The translations under genes and the position numbers were made by a program. The notes beneath the pieces were generated by a model. The model was not told where the DNA came from. It made no database searches and saw only the letters and a list, made by a program, of their open reading frames with translations. 11,305 nt of DNA, taken from positions 1-11,305 of the forward strand of contig JAQSXQ010000165.1 of NCBI GenBank assembly GCA_029256565.1, given 5' to 3'. This document shows, one piece after another, positions 8,303 to 11,305 of the stretch. How positions within the stretch are numbered: position 1 is the stretch's first letter; every line of letters starts with the position of its first letter. The DNA comes from Mycobacterium sp. (GTDB lineage: Bacteria; Actinomycetota; Actinomycetes; Mycobacteriales; Mycobacteriaceae).

Positions 8303-8313
8303 GGTCGTCGGAC

Positions 8314-8319
8314 AATCTA
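8314..8319 (-). promoter_or_regulatory. Putative -10 element of the acyltransferase gene
   Basis: TAGATT on the minus strand fits the mycobacterial TANNNT pattern. Initiation 6-8 bases downstream (about 8306-8308) would leave only 4-7 bases before the ATG at 8302. No Shine-Dalgarno sequence precedes that ATG, so the transcript would be nearly leaderless. I see no convincing -35 element. Confidence 0.4.
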
Positions 8320-8323
8320 CCGT
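8318..8323 (+). promoter_or_regulatory. Putative -10 element of bioA
   Basis: TACCGT fits TANNNT and is the best candidate I find in the 79-base gap. It would give a leader of about 50 bases. It overlaps the minus-strand TAGATT by two bases, so the two divergent promoters could compete for polymerase. No clear -35 element and no BioQ-type palindrome are present here. Confidence 0.25.
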
Positions 8324-8367
8324 GCGGCGGGGTGTGCGCTCATCTCGACGATGGGCCCCCACGTGAA

Positions 8368-8372
8368 GGGAG
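8368..8372 (+). promoter_or_regulatory. Ribosome binding site of bioA
   Basis: GGGAG lies nine bases before the GTG at 8382. It settles the GTG as the start; the ATG codons at 8351 and 8375 are in another frame that stops at 8404. Confidence 0.7.
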
Positions 8373-8381
8373 CGATGAGCC

Positions 8382-9674
8382 GTGGCTGCGTTGACACCCG
8401 ATGAGATCAGTGCGATCGATGCCGCTCACGTCTGGCACCCGTACAGCACGATCGGCGCCGAGGCGATGACGCCGGTCGTGGCCGTGGGCGCCAGGGGCGT
8501 GTCGTTGACCGTCATCCGGGACGGCAGCCCCGTCGAGGTGATCGACGCGATGAGTTCCTGGTGGACGGCCATCCACGGCCACGGCCATCCGGTACTCGAC
8601 GCCGCCGTCACGAAGCAGCTCGCGACGATGAACCACGTCATGTTCGGCGGATTGACCCACGAGCCCGCGGCCCGGTTGGCTCAGCTGCTGGTCGAGATCA
8701 CCCCCGAGGGCCTCGACACGGTCTTCTTCAGCGACTCCGGGTCGGTGGCGGTGGAGGTCGCCGCGAAGATGGCGCTGCAGTATCAGGTGGCGCGCGGCCG
8801 GCCAGGCAGGCACCGCCTCATGACATGGCGCGGTGGTTACCACGGCGACACGTTCACGCCGATGAGCGTGTGCGACCCCGACGGCGGGATGCACACGCTG
8901 TGGCGCAACGTGCTGAGCCCGCAGGTCTTCGCGCCGCAGGTGCCATCGGAGTACGACCCCGCCTACGCCGAGGCCTTCGCGCACCAGCTCGCCGAGCGGG
9001 CGGACGAGGTCGCGGCCGTGATCGTCGAGCCGGTCGTGCAGGGCGCAGGCGGCATGCGGTTCCACGATCCGCGCTACCTCGCCGACCTGCGCGACGCGTG
9101 TTCGCGTCACGACGTGCTGCTGATCTTCGACGAGATCGCCACCGGGTTCGGCCGCACGGGTGCGCTGTTCGCCGCCGACCTGGCGGGCGTGACCCCGGAC
9201 GTGATGTGCGTGGGCAAGGCCCTGACGGGCGGGTACATGACGCTGGCCGCGACTTTGTGCACCGGCGAGGTGGCCGGGGTGATCAGCGCCAGCGACGAGG
9301 GTGCGCTGATGCACGGCCCGACGTTCATGGCGAACGCGCTGGCGTGCGCGGTGTCGGTCGCGTCGGTCGAGCTGCTGCTCGGACAGGACTGGCAGGCGCG
9401 GGTACGCGACATCGAGGCGGGCCTGCGCGCGGGCCTGGCGCCGGCCGCATCCATCGACGGCGTCGCCGACGTCCGCGTACTCGGCGCGATCGGCGTGATC
9501 GAGATGGCGCAGCCCGTCGACGTCCCGCGGGCGACGGCCGTGGCGCTCGACCACGGCCTGTGGCTGCGTCCGTTCCGGAATCTGGTCTACGCGATGCCGC
9601 CGTTCGTGTGCACTCCCGACGAGGTGGCCAGCATCGGGGCGGGGATGGTCGCGGTCGCGCGTGCACTAACCTGA
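8382..9674 (+). CDS. bioA: Adenosylmethionine-8-amino-7-oxononanoate aminotransferase (BioA)
   Basis: PLP enzyme of 430 residues that transfers the amino group of S-adenosylmethionine to 8-amino-7-oxononanoate (KAPA), giving 7,8-diaminopelargonate (DAPA) in biotin synthesis; cytoplasmic, class III aminotransferase fold. Visible features are HVWHPYS (16-22) with Y21, SSWW (58-61), GGYHGDT with Y153, FDEIATGFGRTG (249-260) with D250, PLP lysine K279 in CVGKALTGG, and R396 in RPFRN. These correspond, with a constant shift of four, to residues I recall for the M. tuberculosis enzyme (Y25, W64, W65, Y157, D254, K283, R400), so the active site is complete. Start GTG with a good Shine-Dalgarno sequence. 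The TGA stop is embedded in the BioQ-type palindrome ahead of bioF. It is the first gene of bioA-bioF-bioD, divergent from the acyltransferase gene. Confidence 0.98.
   Translation: MAALTPDEISAIDAAHVWHPYSTIGAEAMTPVVAVGARGVSLTVIRDGSPVEVIDAMSSWWTAIHGHGHPVLDAAVTKQLATMNHVMFGGLTHEPAARLAQLLVEITPEGLDTVFFSDSGSVAVEVAAKMALQYQVARGRPGRHRLMTWRGGYHGDTFTPMSVCDPDGGMHTLWRNVLSPQVFAPQVPSEYDPAYAEAFAHQLAERADEVAAVIVEPVVQGAGGMRFHDPRYLADLRDACSRHDVLLIFDEIATGFGRTGALFAADLAGVTPDVMCVGKALTGGYMTLAATLCTGEVAGVISASDEGALMHGPTFMANALACAVSVASVELLLGQDWQARVRDIEAGLRAGLAPAASIDGVADVRVLGAIGVIEMAQPVDVPRATAVALDHGLWLRPFRNLVYAMPPFVCTPDEVASIGAGMVAVARALT
9667..9672 (+). promoter_or_regulatory. Putative -10 element of a bioFD promoter
   Basis: TAACCT, within the last codons of bioA, fits TANNNT. 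Transcription would begin near 9678-9680, inside the palindrome at 9672-9684, leaving a leader of about 25 bases that contains the bioF Shine-Dalgarno sequence. No convincing -35 element. The placement next to an operator makes it more credible than sequence alone. Confidence 0.5.
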
Positions 9675-9684
9675 ACGGTGTTCA
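9672..9684 (+). promoter_or_regulatory. BioQ-type operator
   Basis: TGAACGGTGTTCA is a perfect TGAAC-N3-GTTCA inverted repeat. The TetR-family biotin repressor BioQ of corynebacteria and mycobacteria is known to bind 13-bp sites of the form TGAAC-N3-GTTAC or GTTCA in front of biotin genes. The palindrome includes the bioA stop codon, covers the likely start point of bioF transcription, and ends six bases before the bioF Shine-Dalgarno sequence, so bound repressor should block bioFD initiation. bioQ itself is not in the window. Confidence 0.8.
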
Positions 9685-9690
9685 AGTGTC

Positions 9691-9698
9691 GGAGGGAG
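9691..9698 (+). promoter_or_regulatory. Ribosome binding site of bioF
   Basis: GGAGGGAG, five bases before the GTG at 9704, is the strongest Shine-Dalgarno sequence in the window. It excludes the in-frame GTG at 9686, which lies before it. Confidence 0.8.
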
Positions 9699-9703
9699 TT
9701 CGG

Positions 9704-10864
9704 GTGCCACGGTCGATTCCGACGTCTGCGCTGTCACCGCTGTCCTGGCTGGAGGACGTCGAGCGCCAGCGCCGCGCTGCAGGCCTGCGCAGGTCGCTGC
9801 GTGCCAGGCCGCCAGTGGGCACCGAACTGGACCTGGCCTCCAACGACTATCTCGGTCTGGCCGCGCACCCTGCGGTGATCGACGGTGGCGTGGAGGCGTT
9901 GCGGACGTGGGGCGCCGGTTCGACGGGGTCGCGACTCGTCACGGGCAACACCGAGTTGCACGAAGGCTTCGAGGAGGCGCTGGCGGAGTTCGTCGGCGCG
10001 GAGTCGGCCCTGGTGTTCTCGTCGGGCTACACCGCCAACCTCGGTGCCGTCGTGGCGCTGTCCGGGCCCGGCTCGCTGCTGGTGTCCGACGCCTACACCC
10101 ATGCCTCGCTGGTCGACGCCTGCCGACTGTCCCGCGCCCGAGTGCTGGTGACGCCGCACCGCGACGTCGACGCCGTCGACGAGGCGCTCGCCGCGCGCAG
10201 CGAGGAGCGGGCCGTCGTCCTGACCGACTCGGTGTTCAGCGCCGACGGTGCGATGGCGCCGATGCGCAGACTGCACGACGTGTGCCGCCGACACGGCGCG
10301 CTGCTGATCGTCGACGAGGCCCACGGCCTCGGGGTCCGTGGTGACGGCGGTCGGGGACTGCTGCACGAGGTCGGTCTGGCCGGTGCGCCCGACGTGGTGA
10401 TGACCACGACGCTGTCCAAGGCGCTCGGCAGTCAGGGCGGCGTGGTGCTCGGGCCGAGGCCGGTGCGCGACCATCTGATCGACGCCGCCCGGCCGTTCAT
10501 CTTCGACACCGGCCTGGCCCCTGCCGCCGTGGGGGCGGCGTGGGCCGCGCTGAACGTGCTGATCGCCGAACCGTGGCGCGCGGACGCCGTGCTGGCCAAT
10601 GCCGGTGCGCTGGCGGAGGTCTGCGGCGTGGCCGAGACGCCGGGGTCGGCGGTGGTGTCGGTGATCCTCGGGGAGCCGGAGGTCGCGCTCGCCGCTGCCG
10701 ACGGGTGCCTGGAACGTGGTCTGCGGGTGGGCTGCTTCCGGCCGCCGACCGTACCCGTGGGCACGTCGCGTCTGCGCCTCACAGCGCGTGCGTCCCTGAC
10801 CGACGACGATCTGGACCTGGCTCGCCGGGTGCTGACCGAAGTCCTGGCGGCGGCAAGACCGTGA
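9704..10864 (+). CDS. bioF: 8-amino-7-oxononanoate synthase (BioF)
   Basis: PLP enzyme of the alpha-oxoamine synthase family, 386 residues (normal length). It condenses pimeloyl-thioester with L-alanine, releasing CO2, to give KAPA, the substrate of BioA. Signatures are ASNDYLGL (45-52), GSTGSRLVTG (72-81), H133 in DAYTHAS, which should stack on PLP, VDEAHGLG (203-210) with D204 and H207, and the PLP lysine K239 in TTTLSKALG. The frame stays open far upstream through bioA, but the GTG at 9704 is chosen because it follows a strong Shine-Dalgarno sequence and gives the usual family length. The 29-base gap after bioA holds a BioQ-type operator, so bioF probably heads its own repressible bioFD transcript and may also receive read-through from bioA. 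Confidence 0.97.
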   Translation: MPRSIPTSALSPLSWLEDVERQRRAAGLRRSLRARPPVGTELDLASNDYLGLAAHPAVIDGGVEALRTWGAGSTGSRLVTGNTELHEGFEEALAEFVGAESALVFSSGYTANLGAVVALSGPGSLLVSDAYTHASLVDACRLSRARVLVTPHRDVDAVDEALAARSEERAVVLTDSVFSADGAMAPMRRLHDVCRRHGALLIVDEAHGLGVRGDGGRGLLHEVGLAGAPDVVMTTTLSKALGSQGGVVLGPRPVRDHLIDAARPFIFDTGLAPAAVGAAWAALNVLIAEPWRADAVLANAGALAEVCGVAETPGSAVVSVILGEPEVALAAADGCLERGLRVGCFRPPTVPVGTSRLRLTARASLTDDDLDLARRVLTEVLAAARP

Positions 10865-10866
10865 CG

Positions 10867-10899
10867 ATGAGCGCTCGCGCGAAGAGCAGACAACCGTGA
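10867..10899 (+). other. Ten-codon reading frame linking bioF to bioD
   Basis: ATG two bases after the bioF stop opens MSARAKSRQP, whose TGA shares GTGA with the bioD start. There is no clear Shine-Dalgarno sequence for it, and the peptide resembles nothing I know. Its only plausible role is to carry ribosomes from bioF to bioD; it may equally be chance. Confidence 0.2.
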
Positions 10900-11305
10900 G
10901 CATCGTCGTCGTCACGGGAACCGACACCGGCGTGGGGAAGACGGTGGCGACCGCAGCGTTGGCGTGCGCGGCCGGGATCGTCGGCATCGACGTCGCCGTG
11001 TGCAAGCCCGTGCAGACGGGATCGGGCCCGACCCTGGTCGAGGGTGACGACGACCTCGCCGAGATCGGCAGGCTCGCCGCCGTCGACCGACTGGTTCGGG
11101 GGTGGCGCTATCCCGAGCCGCTGGCGCCCCGTGCGGCGGCGCTGCGCGCAGGCGCCGTGCTGCCCAGCCGGGCCGAGTTGGGTGACCTGATCCTGGGGTC
11201 CGATGCGCCGGATCGGCTGGTGATCGTCGAGGGGGCGGGTGGTCTGCTCGTCGAACTGTCGTCCGACCGAGCGACGCTGCGCGACCTCGCGGGCGACGTC
11301 GGCGC
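10896..11305 (+). CDS. bioD: Dethiobiotin synthetase (BioD), 3' end cut by the window
   Basis: ATP-dependent enzyme that closes the ureido ring of DAPA with CO2 to give dethiobiotin; cytoplasmic, P-loop fold. The first 136 codons are present and the frame is open at the window edge. GTDTGVGKT (8-16) is the P-loop with K15, CKPVQTG (36-42) carries K37, D51 lies in GDDDLAE, and EGAGGLLV (112-119) is the conserved glycine loop with E112. All match known catalytic positions. The start is GTG at 10896, 31 bases after bioF, with only a weak purine stretch (GAAGAG, 10881-10886) as a ribosome site, so it probably depends on transcription and perhaps translation from bioF. Order bioA-bioF-bioD is the usual mycobacterial one. 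Confidence 0.97.
   Translation, partial: MSIVVVTGTDTGVGKTVATAALACAAGIVGIDVAVCKPVQTGSGPTLVEGDDDLAEIGRLAAVDRLVRGWRYPEPLAPRAAALRAGAVLPSRAELGDLILGSDAPDRLVIVEGAGGLLVELSSDRATLRDLAGDVG

Noticed and set aside
6212..8404. A 730-codon open frame on the plus strand, antisense to the acyltransferase gene
   Set aside because: Its product is rich in Arg, Gln, His, Glu and Gly with no recognisable domain, while the opposite strand encodes a clear membrane acyltransferase. Long open antisense frames are common in high-GC DNA.
8351..8404. A 17-codon upstream frame (MGPHVKGAMSRGCVDTR) overlapping the bioA start
   Set aside because: No Shine-Dalgarno sequence before its ATG, no known leader-peptide features, and the overlap with bioA is readily chance.
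8340..9554. A 404-codon minus-strand frame opposite bioA
   Set aside because: Composition typical of a GC-rich shadow; bioA on the plus strand is intact and well supported.
8561..10864. A single 767-codon frame running through bioA into bioF
   Set aside because: Only the part from 9704 is BioF. The upstream part is an Arg/Gly-rich shadow of bioA in another frame, and a strong ribosome site precedes 9704, so there is no fusion protein.

Overview
The window looks like part of the chromosome of a mycobacterium, most likely a rapidly growing one (Mycolicibacterium type). The evidence is the high GC content, the frequent GTG and TTG starts, and a gene order that, as I remember it, matches the M. 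tuberculosis Rv1562c-Rv1570 locus (treZ, treY, treX, acyltransferase, then bioA, bioF, bioD). The ripD-like and small membrane-protein genes that I recall between the acyltransferase and bioA in M. tuberculosis are absent. I see no mobile element, tRNA, rRNA or CRISPR array, and no gene-free stretch longer than about 110 bases.

Left two thirds (minus strand, read right to left): an envelope acyltransferase of the OafA/SGNH type (positional and sequence counterpart of mycobacterial SucT) is followed by treX, treY and treZ. The three tre genes are tightly coupled (4-base and 8-base overlaps), and the unit ends at a perfect 19-bp hairpin (16-60). Together the tre products turn glycogen or maltodextrin into trehalose: TreX debranches, TreY isomerises the reducing end to maltooligosyltrehalose, and TreZ releases trehalose. 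SucT-type proteins succinylate arabinan of arabinogalactan and lipoarabinomannan.

Right third (plus strand): bioA, bioF and the first 136 codons of bioD encode three consecutive late steps of biotin synthesis. sucT and bioA are divergent, with putative -10 elements that overlap in a 79-base gap.

Two observations stand out. First, the acyltransferase gene is frameshifted seven codons before its present stop. The lost C-terminal end is still legible in another frame (6135-6206), and the frame break falls exactly where the catalytic Asp-x-x-His of the SGNH domain should be, so the His is missing. Second, a perfect 13-bp palindrome TGAACGGTGTTCA (9672-9684) of the BioQ-operator form overlaps the bioA stop codon and a likely bioF promoter. 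This places bioFD, but not bioA itself, under a local repressor site. I did not find a wholly new system; the rest is conserved core metabolism.
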